The position numbers were made by a program, and so were the translations under genes. Under the pieces are notes generated by a model. That model made no database searches. It saw nothing but the letters and a program-made list of their open reading frames with translations, and was not told the origin of the DNA. Shown here in pieces: positions 30,976 to 42,620 of a DNA stretch of 64,000 nt; within the stretch, counting starts at the first letter, position 1, and the number at the start of each line of letters is the position of its first letter. This DNA is from Linnemannia elongata (lineage: Eukaryota > Mortierellomycota > Mortierellomycetes > Mortierellales > Mortierellaceae): the NCBI GenBank assembly GCA_036320915.1, contig JAXBDG010000004.1:2542001-2606000 (forward strand). Reading direction: 5' to 3'.

Positions 30976-32689
30976 TTTGACTCTCTTATGTTTGATAGAG
31001 ATCCGCCCCTGACTGAGTCAACACTCTCTTGGCCTTCCGTTACTGTATGAAATCATCTCAAAGCAAACAGTACGGTAGGTAAGGAGCTACAGTTGAGGGG
31101 CAGAAAGGGCCCTAGAATGTGCGCTTCACAGGAAGGTCGGAGATAGGACTCAACGCCAGGAGAGTAAATACGGCTGAAAATAGATTAGGACTTAGAGATG
31201 ATCAAGGGTCGCTCGAAACCGATAAAGTGGTGCTGCGCTGAAAAAAGGTTGAGGGTATGTGAGAATGGCACTAAAGTGTAGCATCAAGGGACAACTTCAA
31301 GGGACAACTTCAAGGGATAACTTCAAGGGACACATCAAGGGACAAGGTACAACGTCAAGGCATAGCATCAAAGAACCACATCTGAGGCATGAGGAATGGG
31401 AAAATTAAGGCGTGATGGTAAAGACAAAAGGGAGTCGAAATATCAATGATCTTGGAGGCGTTGGTTGGTTAGGGTAGGATATTTTCTTCTACGCGACACC
31501 TACACCAACCTTCTCCAGTCGAAGAAACAAGCTAACCGTGTAGCTGGTTTTTGAAAGACAAGCGTTCGTAGCGATGTTGCTTATTGATCTGTCGATGTTG
31601 GCTCTTCCTACCGTACATGGACAGCCCATGACAAATTGTTTGCTCAATAGGAGAGACAGGTAGGTGATGGATAAAGACCAAGGGATTGAAAAAGAAAAGG
31701 GATTGATGGCAGCAGAAAAAAACAAGGGAAGTATTAAGGCCGGAGAAAGAAGGCGCCAAGAAAACTAAGAAAGGAACCAAGAACAGTGAGAAGGCAAAGG
31801 ACTAGAAAAATAAAGCAGACCAAGGAGGGACGTGAGAAGGATCAGAGAAGAGAAAGGAAAGAGACTAAGGCAGAGTGAGAAAGGGTTAGAAAGAAAAAAA
31901 GAAGGGGAGCCAAGGCAAAGAGACAAGGGGTATCGTGTACAGAGACAAGGCATCATGAAGGGATCAATTGCAGAGATGGGCGAAAGGAGGAAATGGCACG
32001 TAGTCTTACACACTCACAAACAAAGAGGGGTCAAAGAAATGGTTGAGTGGTTCGCTAATATTCTTGAGACATGGTATTTTCATGATACTAGTTTTATGCA
32101 TATGCTTAGTACACTATTTAAACACGACAGCTATTATAAAAGAACAACTCCGTCAGATGAGCACTTCGCCCAAACATCAAGCAAAGGTTTCATTGATTGA
32201 TGTGCGAGGGCGTCAATCCATCAAAGCGCTTGCTAGAGACTGTTTGCAACAAAAGGCTCTCACACGGTCAAAGGCGAGCCGGTGAACGATGGGAGCGAGT
32301 CCGATTCAAGACTAAGGAATACGGGCGACGAGGAGTGATTGCTGCTAATACATTGACAGTATGATGGGCCACCACGGTTTGCCTACCAGGGGAATATGTT
32401 CCCTTGACGCGAAGAGAAGAGGCCAGAAACAAGAAGAGATAAAGGCTAGTAAGGAACAAAAACGTGATACACATGGTAGGAGAAGAGAAGAGGACAGGCA
32501 CAGTTGGTGCCGCATTCAGGTGTTAGTGTGTGTCATCAAAGGATACGGTGGATAAAAAAGAAAAGGAAGTACGTACCTGGATATTGAAGAACAAACAGTG
32601 AAAAAGAGACGAACTATCAACAAACAACTCCAAGTGTGTTGTGCCTTTTGCTTTAGGCGTGGTTTACAATTGCTCGTTGTCTGCCTGTG
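30976..32689. other. Intergenic with a CAAGGGACAACTT minisatellite
   Basis: No gene recognised. The minisatellite is at 31283-31360, and purine-rich A/G tracts run from 31680 to 31930. Confidence 0.45.
31283..31360. repeat. Degenerate 13-bp minisatellite (TTCAAGGGACAAC)n
   Basis: Three close units, then two or three degenerate ones built on the word TCAAGGGACA. Confidence 0.75.
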
Positions 32690-33061
32690 CATTCGTACTA
32701 CCTTCTTTCACCCCCTCTCCCTCTCCTTCATTTGCCCCACAGGTGAAGTTCCTCTTACGCCCTCGCCATCACCTATATTCATCCTATTTATTCCAATAAA
32801 GCCTGAATTGTGAGAGGATCCATCAGTCCATTTTCTTTTTTCTTGGCTGTGTGTTTGTGGATGTTTCTTTTTGTGTCTGCCTCAGCCGATGAAAACGAGA
32901 ATAAAAGAAGAATGGACGAATACATCATGAAAAGCAATAAAAGGGAAAAAAGTAAGAAAACGGGTGGGAACTTTTTTCTGCATTTGGATATTTATTATCT
33001 GCAGTTGGTTTCTTGTTCCCCCTTCCTGATCTCTGCTCGGAGTGCGCTGGGATCCTATCCG
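32690..33061 (-). repeat. 3' flank of STAND copy D, inverted match to the flank of copy C
   Basis: Reverse complement of 27411-27740. With the coding part, it makes inverted arms of roughly 650 bp (27081-27740 and 32690-33350) around 5 kb that hold small gene 4 and the secreted protein. Confidence 0.65.
32971..33017 (-). repeat. Shared 3' element of the STAND family, copy D
   Basis: On the minus strand: ACAAGAAACCAACTGCAGAT, then AATAAATATCCAAATGCAGA. The AATAAA is the likely poly(A) signal of copy D. Confidence 0.78.
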
Positions 33062-36000
33062 CTACTCGTATTTGTCAGACCCATCGTCTTCTGAAGATAA
33101 ACCGTTGTCAATGGCCCCACGCTGGACCAACAACTTGCGGTGGATCGGGCTCAGACCAGTCGCACCCACAACAACCGCATCTGCAGTACAAAGCCTTCTA
33201 CTGTTCGTACCCCATAGCATCTTGACGGCAAAGGCTCCACCGTTGCTCGATATTCGCCAAAGTCGGACGGAGCCATCCCTGCTGGAAGTGATGAACTCTG
33301 TTGAAACAACTGGATTCCATGAGATAATATCGATGAAATTCTGGAACACACTAAGCGCAAATGCCAAAGACCAGCTGTCGATGTCTTTTTCAGCCGACTG
33401 ACGATGCCAGATATGCACAATGCAGTCAAGACTGGAGGATGCCAGAAACTGACCGCACGGCGAGTAGGCAATAGTCACGCTCTGACCATAGTCGTCCCGC
33501 GAGCTAGTATGCGGCACCTTCAATTCCAAGTGTGGCTTATCCGACTGCATGTCCCACAAGGCAATCGACGTCTCTGTGCATAAAGCAAGTTGCTGACCAT
33601 TTGGTGAATAGTCCAATGCCAGGATCCTCTCCTCCATCAGCTCTTTGAACGTCAAGAGGATTCTTGTTCGTGGATCGAAAATCCAAACTATTCCGCCCCA
33701 CGAGCAGACCGCGAGTTGATGGTTTGTTGGTGAGAACTTCAAGCCTCCAATACAGTTGACACCGCCTGCATCCGCGCCAATAAGAACGTACTGTTGTTCC
33801 GTGTCATGTAAATCCCACAATAGTACAATCCTATCGTCGTCGCAAGAGGCGATCCAGCGACCACAGGTTGAATAAGCAAGAATCCGCACTGGGCTTGAAT
33901 GCCCCTCCAAGACCGGCCCTGCTGCGCCAGTGCTGCGATCCCACAGTCGCACTGAACCGTCCCTGTAACCAACTGCAACCTGATCGCCGTTCGCTGAAAA
34001 TGCCCGGCTGACGATCGACCACATGCTCGGCAACTCGAACAACACTGATCCACGCACTCCTGTTATAGCATCCCCTTGCCGGATAACACCAAAACCATCG
34101 ACTGAGTGGATAGAGAGACCATCGGGAGAGTAGGCTAACTGCCCAGCGTTATCAATCTGATCTTGTATCGCAATGCTGGACCGACTGGAGTTCACCTCCC
34201 ATAGTCTCACCGTCCTGTCCTCAGATGCCGATGCAATGGTAAGACTATCCGGAGAGAAGGCGACATCCCATACCACGTCCAAGTGACCGCTATAATTGAA
34301 AATATAGTCGCCTGTGGATGCGTCCATTAACGTCACCATGACGGTGCTGGAAATGGCTATCAATTGGCCATTCGGAGAGAATGCAATTCCCTTAACATAG
34401 AAGGTGTGACCTTGTAGTGCAGGACCTGGGCTACCAGAGACCATATCCCACAGCCGCGCAATGCTATCATCGTGGCCGGAAGCTATCCATCGGCCGTCTG
34501 GAGAAATAGAAAGTCTTACAATCCCACCTAACGAAGGGTTAAAAATGACCCCTGGCTCTCCTGTCTCTGGGTTCCAAAACCGAATCGTTCCATCCATACT
34601 GCCTGATACAAGCTGACGTCCATCCGGAGAAAACTTGACGCTATAGACCTCGTTAGTATGGCCTTCTAAAATAAAGGCACACAGTCCCGTCTCCGAATCC
34701 CACAATCTAATCGTTTTATCGTCGCTGGCTGAGGCAATACGGTTGCCACAGGGCGAGTACGCCACTGAGTGAATGCAGTCAGTGTGCCCCTTCATAACTA
34801 GCAACTCCTCACCGCTTGTGCAATCCATCACCCGAGCCACTCCGTCCGCGGCTCCAGATACGATTCGTCGGCTGTCAGGCGAAAACGAAACAGACATGAC
34901 ATACTCGGTGCCTGTGATGGGATGGATTCGTTGCCATGTAGACGTGTCGTAAATAACGACGCCAAGGTTATCAGCGCATACAGCCACTCCAAGCATCCTT
35001 CCGTCCGGCGAGTAGGCACAGGCTGGTACCTCACCCTCAATTTTGAGGTATGGCAACTCTTCGAACTGGACACCCTCTAGCTGCGCATAGCTCAGATCCG
35101 CTTGCCGCAACCAACTTCTCGAGAGATTGGTCCCCGTCAGGTTAGCTCCCTGCAGCTGTGCAGAGTCGAACTGGCCGTCGGAAAGATCGGCGCCAGGGAT
35201 CTTGATACCGCGAAGATCTGCTCCGTGGAAGGCCACACCGGCTTTGACCATGATCGTGATAGCGTTGGTGGCCGCGATAGTGGCACTGGAATCGGTCTTG
35301 GACTGGTCGATGATAGCGCGGAGTTGTTGCTCGAAATCCCGGTCGAGCCTCACGCGGTCGCACAGGAACTGGATAATCGAAGGCTCCTCAAGCAAGTCTC
35401 TCAGAAACAAAGGGCCATTGGTGTCGCAGGTAAAAGAGGCTGAGTATGCAATATCAGTTGGTGAGTCAAAGTCTTGCTCGTCAACCTTGACGGGGTTGTA
35501 GATGACGCGAGATAGGAAATACTCAAGCATAGAACGATGGATAAAGCGGTATTGGTTGCCGGCGCGCATCAATGGACTAGCATCCCGGAGCAGCTTGCTC
35601 TCAGGGTCAGAACCAAAGAACGCCGCCTTCCAAGAATCCTTGTCATGTCGATGGATGTACTGTACGATCGGGTTTCCACCCTGTTCCTGAAAGATTGCCG
35701 CTGACAGACGAAGTAGGTAGTCGATCCCGCGTTCAATAAAGTCGTCGTCCATCAGCGAGTTGAATGCCGTCAGTTCTTCTTTGCTCAGGGTGTTCGACTG
35801 TAGGCGGAGTCGATTCGTGTCCAGCCACTGGTCAACAAACATGTCGTAGAGTCCGACGCGAGTGACACGAATGCTTGACAGGTCTGTATTCGAAGCAGCC
35901 AGGCGAGGCAGAGCTTTGAGAGCAAGCGTGAGGAGAAACGGGTTCTTGACGAGGTCCTTGATGTTGGGGATCCTTGTCAACTTGTCCATGTACTCCTTCG

Positions 36001-38362
36001 CCGACCACTCAGCATGATCGCGGAATAACAGTGCCGTCTGCGAATCTCGTGAATACAGCTCGACATAGTTCTCGATCTGGTCTTTGGAGAAGGGAGTAAT
36101 GACGGCCTCTAGGAATAGGTCTTGCGAGCCAGAGGCGTAACGATCTGTCGGCTGCGGCTTGAAGCGATCAACATATGTAGGTCCGAGGAACTGGGTGCGG
36201 CAGCTGATGACCATCTTGGTATCCCATTGTCCTGGCTGGTTCAACATGTTGGTTCGATGCAGATTTACAAGTTGCTGACTCTCGTCATACCCATCACAGA
36301 TAAGAATCAGTTGGCGGTGTTGCTTCATCTCCTGGATCTGGTCGTCACTAAAGCTGTTGGCCCTCAGATGCTTGGCGATCAGGTCCTGGTCTGGCCTGTC
36401 GATGGCGGGAAGATTGATGAACAATGGGATAAGTCCACCCTGCTTGTAATCGGTCCAGAGTCGATGCTCGAGATGGCGATTGAATGTCGATTTCCCGGAC
36501 CCAGAGTCGCCTAGGATCAACATCACTTGACGATCGCTTGCCAAGAACTCCATTACTTTCTCCAGCAGAGGAAATGTGTCTTCGTCCTTGGCCCTCAGGC
36601 TGGCTTTGGCAAATGGCTGGATGAAGAGTGACAGGTGGCTCTGTTGCAACTTTTGGACTTTATGCTTGTGCAGATCGTATTCGAGAGGAGGAATATTTTG
36701 AACGCGAGCGAGCGTCGGAGACGAGTTTGGCAGAGGAAGGCGATTCCTAAGAGGGTAAGGAAGATGCGTGGAGGTACCCTGGTCTTGGTTGAGGTCCTTC
36801 AACAGAGTACCAGCGTTGTCGCTGACAGCCTGGTGAGTAGAGGCGCTGAGCTGACGGATGATGTTCATCATGCAGGTCCTGACGCTCTCATCCTGGCCCC
36901 ACTTGGGATATGTCTTGTACAGCTCTACAAGAAGAGCGGTAGCTTGCAAGCGGACGTTGGTATCCCAGATGTTGTCTGAAACGATCTCGCCCAGTAGCTG
37001 GCAGATACCCCACTGGAACAATGGGTCGTGGCGACAGGGAGCCTCATAAATGAATGCCTTGAGATCCTTCAACTGACCAGCTTGAGCAAGGGCGCAAGCG
37101 ACACGAATGGCAGGGTACCACAGACGCTTCTGACCAGACCTGAGCCCCTCCTTCATGCTCTCAAGCACGCCTCGGCCGCTCTCCATTAGCGAGTAAACAC
37201 CGTCGTAAACGGTCCCAACAACCTCAGCGACATCTCCAAGGGCCTCCTGCAGCTTACCGAGTCCCTCGAGAACGGCCCCCAGGTCTAACTTAAACACGGC
37301 CGAGACCTTGACCAGACCATCCACAACCCCAGTAGAGTGTCGGAGAACTGCCTGCAGTGGAGTCTCGTTATTAGGCACATACTGCAGCGCTTGGAACGCA
37401 TAGCATGTCTGATACATCAAGTAGGGATCTGAGCTAGCGCTCAATCCCGACAACACCCCAGACAATGACTCGTGGTCTTCAACTCGATCCAAGTCCTTGA
37501 CCTTGTGCTCCGCCATAACATCGAGTAGCCTCGAAACAGCCAAAGTGAGATGGAAAGGATGAACTGACGACTGCTGGTGGGTGTCTTTCAGACGAACTCT
37601 GAGCACACGAAGAATCTTAACCAGGTCGTCAGGGAGGAGAACCTCGGAGGGAGCAGACTGAACCAATTGCACTAGACCTTGCAGCAAATCAACATCCAAA
37701 AGCACAGCCTGGTCGAATGCTTTGATGGTACACGACAGCAGCCTGCGGTAATGCTCGTTGTCGAGGACTGGCCCAATGAGCACCATCTCTGCAATTTCGG
37801 TTGAATCCTTGGAGGCATCCTTTGCAAACTCATCCACCATGCGAACTCCTAGCCAGCGGAGACGTTCCTGCTCAATGGGGTCCTCCTTCATGACCTTGAT
37901 CCAAGCAAGTTCGGTAGTAGTGCAAAATGACAGGACTTGCGAGGAGTCCTCTTGCTGCTCAATGGTGTCAATACCGTTGGAGAGCAAGCCAAGACATAGG
38001 GCAAGCTGAGCAGTGGTGTCGATGCGAGATCCGATCTCGGGCAAGGAAACGATGCTGACAGGTGGGCTTATGTTTTCCGAGAAGATGTTCAAAAGAGGCG
38101 CGATCATCGGAGCCGGTGGCTGGACATTGGCGACATGGCTCTTGATCTCGGTGGTTGACACTGCATGGTCAATATCGACACTGTCCTCGGCGCTGATAAG
38201 TGAGAGGTGATGAAGAGTCGCCGTGGTGCTCTGGGACTGTTCGACCTTGGACTCGGAGCTGGATGACCGAAAAAGGTGGAAGATCTTGTCCCGCTTGCGT
38301 AAATGCTGGGAGGAGGCAGACTTGTTGTCATGCTGTGAGGTTGGATGTGATTCCTTTGACAT
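33062..38362 (-). CDS. STAND copy D: intact ARM-NACHT-pentapeptide-WD40 NTPase (1766 aa)
   Basis: Intact paralog of copy B, in the opposite orientation. It starts MSKESHPTSQHDNKS. The layout is the same: disordered N-terminus, helical ARM-like region, NACHT with Walker A GDSGSGKST (Lys624) and Walker B LILICDGYDE, pentapeptide repeats (GADLRG, GADLSD, GANLTG, NLSRSW, ADLSYA) and about 14 WD40 repeats, then the tail GATGLSPIHRKLLVQRGAID. It is strongly similar to B in the ARM and NACHT parts. The first 110 residues and many WD40 surface loops differ, as expected if the repeats bind different ligands. Its 5' flank and 5'-UTR intron match those of B. It is not followed by a small coiled-coil gene in the A/B manner; the next gene downstream is a secreted protein. 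A signalling or self/non-self recognition role is inferred from the family. Confidence 0.93.
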   Translation of the reverse strand: MSKESHPTSQHDNKSASSQHLRKRDKIFHLFRSSSSESKVEQSQSTTATLHHLSLISAEDSVDIDHAVSTTEIKSHVANVQPPAPMIAPLLNIFSENISPPVSIVSLPEIGSRIDTTAQLALCLGLLSNGIDTIEQQEDSSQVLSFCTTTELAWIKVMKEDPIEQERLRWLGVRMVDEFAKDASKDSTEIAEMVLIGPVLDNEHYRRLLSCTIKAFDQAVLLDVDLLQGLVQLVQSAPSEVLLPDDLVKILRVLRVRLKDTHQQSSVHPFHLTLAVSRLLDVMAEHKVKDLDRVEDHESLSGVLSGLSASSDPYLMYQTCYAFQALQYVPNNETPLQAVLRHSTGVVDGLVKVSAVFKLDLGAVLEGLGKLQEALGDVAEVVGTVYDGVYSLMESGRGVLESMKEGLRSGQKRLWYPAIRVACALAQAGQLKDLKAFIYEAPCRHDPLFQWGICQLLGEIVSDNIWDTNVRLQATALLVELYKTYPKWGQDESVRTCMMNIIRQLSASTHQAVSDNAGTLLKDLNQDQGTSTHLPYPLRNRLPLPNSSPTLARVQNIPPLEYDLHKHKVQKLQQSHLSLFIQPFAKASLRAKDEDTFPLLEKVMEFLASDRQVMLILGDSGSGKSTFNRHLEHRLWTDYKQGGLIPLFINLPAIDRPDQDLIAKHLRANSFSDDQIQEMKQHRQLILICDGYDESQQLVNLHRTNMLNQPGQWDTKMVISCRTQFLGPTYVDRFKPQPTDRYASGSQDLFLEAVITPFSKDQIENYVELYSRDSQTALLFRDHAEWSAKEYMDKLTRIPNIKDLVKNPFLLTLALKALPRLAASNTDLSSIRVTRVGLYDMFVDQWLDTNRLRLQSNTLSKEELTAFNSLMDDDFIERGIDYLLRLSAAIFQEQGGNPIVQYIHRHDKDSWKAAFFGSDPESKLLRDASPLMRAGNQYRFIHRSMLEYFLSRVIYNPVKVDEQDFDSPTDIAYSASFTCDTNGPLFLRDLLEEPSIIQFLCDRVRLDRDFEQQLRAIIDQSKTDSSATIAATNAITIMVKAGVAFHGADLRGIKIPGADLSDGQFDSAQLQGANLTGTNLSRSWLRQADLSYAQLEGVQFEELPYLKIEGEVPACAYSPDGRMLGVAVCADNLGVVIYDTSTWQRIHPITGTEYVMSVSFSPDSRRIVSGAADGVARVMDCTSGEELLVMKGHTDCIHSVAYSPCGNRIASASDDKTIRLWDSETGLCAFILEGHTNEVYSVKFSPDGRQLVSGSMDGTIRFWNPETGEPGVIFNPSLGGIVRLSISPDGRWIASGHDDSIARLWDMVSGSPGPALQGHTFYVKGIAFSPNGQLIAISSTVMVTLMDASTGDYIFNYSGHLDVVWDVAFSPDSLTIASASEDRTVRLWEVNSSRSSIAIQDQIDNAGQLAYSPDGLSIHSVDGFGVIRQGDAITGVRGSVLFELPSMWSIVSRAFSANGDQVAVGYRDGSVRLWDRSTGAAGPVLEGHSSPVRILAYSTCGRWIASCDDDRIVLLWDLHDTEQQYVLIGADAGGVNCIGGLKFSPTNHQLAVCSWGGIVWIFDPRTRILLTFKELMEERILALDYSPNGQQLALCTETSIALWDMQSDKPHLELKVPHTSSRDDYGQSVTIAYSPCGQFLASSSLDCIVHIWHRQSAEKDIDSWSLAFALSVFQNFIDIISWNPVVSTEFITSSRDGSVRLWRISSNGGAFAVKMLWGTNSRRLCTADAVVVGATGLSPIHRKLLVQRGAIDNGLSSEDDGSDKYE

Positions 38363-39838
38363 GACCTGTGCACTAATAGTAAACAGATTAGCAATGTCTA
38401 TTAGTCCGTTTTGCGCCGATACTCAAACCACAGAAGCGCAATGTCCCCGTCGCCTTCGCTTACCGTGGAGGATATCGAGGTTCCTTGTGGGTGTTGGAGA
38501 TTGGACAGGCTCGTAACAACGTGACAGTAGGACAGAGTAAAGTCGAAAAAAGAGATTGAAATCAAGGGTCTATCGCATAAAGAAAAATAAGGCGCGATGA
38601 GCCAATGTGATCAGAGCAATACGATGATATTCCGCGGAGGCAAGTGAAAAATCAACTCACATCGTGAAGGGAGACGGAGCTGCAGATGTCACTTGCTTGC
38701 TTGGCGTTTGTAGCGTGTTTGGCTACAGAGTGGTGGGCGCTTGGGAAGAATCTATATGGATAATGCATACAGAGTGTCGGTCAATGGCTCGTAAAGAGAC
38801 CTCATGTATTTACCAAACAGTGGTAAGGGGTCAAGGATGGCCTTACCTGAGTGGCAGTGAATGAGTGAAGGTGGCTATTTTTTGGTTGCCTTTGTTGTTG
38901 CTCTTGGTCCGTTGTGGGCAAACGCTTGGGTGACTAGAAATGAGTTACCCATGTTATTATTGGAGGGAGTTAGCACGCGCTATACAGAGTATGAAACATT
39001 TCTAATTGCTCGCTAGCACCACTTGGCAAGGATGAAAAGTAATTAAATACCTGGTGAGAACCTTTCGAGTATTTCCTTCCTGTGTTGGCTGGATAGGACG
39101 ACGACAAGGAGACGGGCAGGTGTATGCTTTGGGCGGACAGAGTAACTACTGGCTGATGGGCGAAGGTTCGAGGATATAATGTGTCCAGCAGCGATAATTG
39201 CAGTGTGTGAACTAGGCTATTGGACGTGCCGGTTGTAGCTCTCCAAGCTTGGGTGCCCAGTAATTGTTAGGTGCAAGGCAGACAAGTGAGGGCGATCGAC
39301 TGAGCGCGGAGCAGGAACAGTGAACTAAGAAAGAAAAGTTGGACAATGGAAGGATGTTGGAATGACCAAGAGGAGCGAATGTGAGTGTTGCAAGGAGGAA
39401 AAACATAGAGAGGGAGAAAGAGTAAAAGAGAGAGAAGAAAGAAACAAATCTAAGCTCAAAGAAAGACAGAGATCCACAACAGAGATGGCCGATGGTATGC
39501 GTGTGAGTTTTCGCCCGTGTTTTGTTTTTTTTAAATTTTCCTTCCCCCTCCGCGGGCAACGCCATTATGCATGATGGTCTAGATCTTGCTCGCTTTGCCA
39601 TATTTTCTTTCCTTGCTATAGATCGATTGGTAATTCCCACTTTCATGCCCGTATGGGCAGAAAATGCACTCGGCAGGTGTCGCTAACATATTAGCAGAGG
39701 GGAAAGAGTTGGAGAAATAGACACTCACGCGGATGCCATACCGTAGTTATTAACAGAGGATGAGCAGACATAAAACGCGAGATCGAAGTGATACATAACT
39801 GATCAAACACGGTCTTCGCCTGTCAATCCAGTATGTCT
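38363..39838 (-). repeat. 5' flank of STAND copy D (inverted duplicate of 3518-5106)
   Basis: Aligns in reverse with the region before copy B, including promoter-proximal words and the 5'-UTR intron. Homology fades beyond about 39838. Confidence 0.8.
38373..38660 (-). other. 5'-UTR intron of STAND copy D
   Basis: Donor GTGAGT at 38660-38655, branch region CGGACTAATAG, and acceptor CTGTTTACTATTAG, leaving TGCACAGGTC before the ATG at 38362. Length 288 bp against 282 bp in copy B. Confidence 0.72.
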
Positions 39839-42380
39839 TAGTTAAGTATTGCTCAAGCATTGCACACCCGTCCAATCGCGTCGCTATACGAATCTACCAA
39901 CGATTGTTCGGAGGAAGAAGAAAGGAGACACGGCGACACTTTGCCTAGCAGTCTTTTCTTTGGTGGTTCTAAATACATACTAACTCGCACCTTTTCACGA
40001 TATTTAGTCGTTAAGGAATGCTATCTATTGGCATTTTCCGGTTAGACAACTTGCGCAGGCCCCGTGGCCAAGTGCCTGACGAAAACGAGAACCAGGATGT
40101 TATAGGACTTAATGTCTTCCGCTTTTTTTTCTGTTCATTTCATTTGGTGTTGGTTGATGTTGAAGATCTCTCGTTTTTTTCTCTTTCACTTTCTTTCATT
40201 TCTTTCAAACAGCACGCACTCACAAGCCTCTTTCTTTCTTCTTGTCTTACTGCTCATTTTCTGCTTTAGATGAAATAAAACAAACACAGCAAACGCCATC
40301 AAGCCTTCTAACTCCCATTACTATTATTAACAACCACACACGCGCGTCCTTCTTCCTTCAATGCTCTGTCCTTGTAAGACACTTTCAGGGCATTTTTTTG
40401 CGATGTGTAAGAGTATACTGAAGCATCTATCGCAAGGATATCTGTTGCAGGTTCTTTCTCGTACCTGACTGATGTTCCCCAGCACACAAAACCCTTTCAT
40501 TGTATGTTATTCTCCCAACGTCGCACAAGAACGCAATAAAGAAAAAAAATGGCCTGATGTGTACACGACGTTTAAGATGACAACGCTCAAATCAAACAAA
40601 CGGCCTTTCGCATTTTATTATCCTCCACATGTCGCATAGCGTATTTGAGATACTAGCCTGTTTATGGAGTACCAGAGAGGACCAAGTTGTGTACACTTAA
40701 CCTCATACGCAATACAAGGTTAAGGTGATCATGGTGTCCCTCCCCTTTACCTTCCGCTAGAATAGATGAGGCGAGACGGATCTCCCCTTCCTCCCCTTTG
40801 TTTACGCTTGTTTTGATGTGCAAAACAAAATGCTTAATTTTATTTACATGCATGATTTACATGCAAGCGCACAACCACTAACAAAAAAAAACGAGCTACT
40901 TGAGCATATTGAAAATGTCCCCGATAATAGGAATGACTAATGGTCGTTTTGGATAGTTCAGACTTCAGATATCTTTTGAAAATGAGGACAGAGAGGGCTG
41001 TTTGTATATCGTGAAGGGATATGATCCGGGTCCTCACTCGTCAGCTCGTTCTCACTGGGGGGGTTTTTTTTTCTCTTTACTTTACCTGTCTTGACATCTC
41101 CTCAGTTCTTCGCTTGAAACAAACAAAAAGAAAGTCACTCCGCCTTTCGCTCATTAAGAACGCGGTACTTTCCTTCTACGAGTTTATCAACTCACTCCCA
41201 TGTTCTCAATCTCACAGCTGCAACAGACGAGGAGTGTTGCAAATCGGCGTTTCGTCACTCGACAAGAACAAAACAAATACTATGGGCCACCAGGGGCACT
41301 GCCCTTGTATGAGCACCGTTTGTTAAATTGCCGATACACATGGGCACAGGGAAGCAATCCAATATGATTAAAAGCGAAGGACAAAAAACAAATCTGATAT
41401 CGTTTTTGTCGCGTGGCAAAGATTGAAATGCGGCCTGTAATAGAAAACGCAATAACAAAGACGGCGATGAGGACAAGAACAAAAAAAACAGGCCAAGGTG
41501 GCGTGTTATCATTGTTTTTGTGGAGAAGGTGCGGAAAAACAAGGCATAACTGGTAGATCAGATGGGTGCTTGAACGAGGTGAGAAGATGAAAGGGGGGAC
41601 GAGATTGGGATTCAATGTTCACTTTCTTGAACAGAAAAGCTCTTTGTCAGCACGCGAAACTATCAATTATTAGTTTATGTATATTGGTCGTGGTACCCTT
41701 GTGAACGGTGTGAAGTGTACCATGCTTTGACCCTCTCCCTGTCTATCCCCTTTTTGCCCGGTGGAAGGACAGACACAAAGTGGTTTTTTTTCTCGGTGCG
41801 GGAGTTAAACACGGACGTGCGGGCACAAAGGGCGTGTCTGTGGAGAAACCAAGACCTGGTATGATTCTGAGTTTCGAGTGCGTGAATGAAATGTGGAGCA
41901 GGATCTAATTGAGCAATGGATAGGAGTGATATCGCCGACTTGGACGCTATGTGGGGGGGTCTTATTATCCATACGACTGGAGAAATGATTGTTGGTACCT
42001 GAGACAGCCGGCGAATTGAGCAATCGACTACGTGGTTTAAGGGGGCGCCAGGGCCAAGAAGAACAAATAGAGCTTCCCCTGTCTCGCCCTGGTAGGAAAA
42101 GAACGACTCGGAGTCGCCTGATGACAGTTGAATGGATGTCAAGAGGAAGAGAAAGAGTGCTCTCAACTTTTCTTTTTTCTCTCTTCGTCTTGCCTCCAGC
42201 AGGCCAACCTTCATTCAAGATCCATCGGTTTATCGGTTTTGTATTGTGAGCGTTTTCTTCTCTCTTCTCTCGCTCTTGCTCTCGTTCTTGCTCATGCCCG
42301 CCCGCCCTGTTCTCGATGAACAGAAACAGGGCTGTCGCCCAACCTTGGCAACGCATCCAGGCCCACATGCAGACAGTAAA
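39839..42380. other. Intergenic, 2.5 kb without a recognised gene
   Basis: Several 60-190 codon frames exist on both strands, but none shows a protein-like composition, paralog or motif. I see no tRNA, rRNA or repeat shared with the rest of the window. Confidence 0.45.
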
Positions 42381-42388
42381 TATAAATA
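42381..42388 (+). promoter_or_regulatory. TATA box of the GPI-protein gene
   Basis: TATAAATA, 240 bp before the ATG at 42621 and followed by a long pyrimidine-rich leader. Confidence 0.6.
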
Positions 42389-42620
42389 CTCTTCAATTCT
42401 TGGGGGACTCCCTCACTTCTTTACCTCGTCCTTTCTCTTCCTTCCATTCCCCCCCTTACAACGGTTCTCCGTCATCCCCTTTTTTTCGACTTTCACTCCT
42501 CCCCTTCTCTTCTTCTCCACACTAACGTCCCCTTCCCCTCCTTCCATAACCTCCCTACACATACCTTTCCCCCCTTTTTCGCCCTTCCTCAATAACCTCA
42601 CTCCTCTCACTCCTCCCAAA

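Noticed and set aside
31283..31360. CRISPR-like array
   Set aside because: The units are 13 bp without unique spacers, and the genome is eukaryotic; it is a minisatellite.
38660..39646. Frame with conserved words upstream of STAND copy D as a coding gene
   Set aside because: The similarity to the region before copy B is at DNA level and shifts frame; it is duplicated promoter.
41255..42368. Minus-strand frames of 95-187 codons upstream of the GPI gene
   Set aside because: They overlap one another, have no motif or paralog, and have compositions typical of random frames.
42132..42620. N-terminal extension of the GPI-anchored protein
   Set aside because: It would bury a perfect signal peptide; the stretch is pyrimidine-rich leader containing the TATA box.
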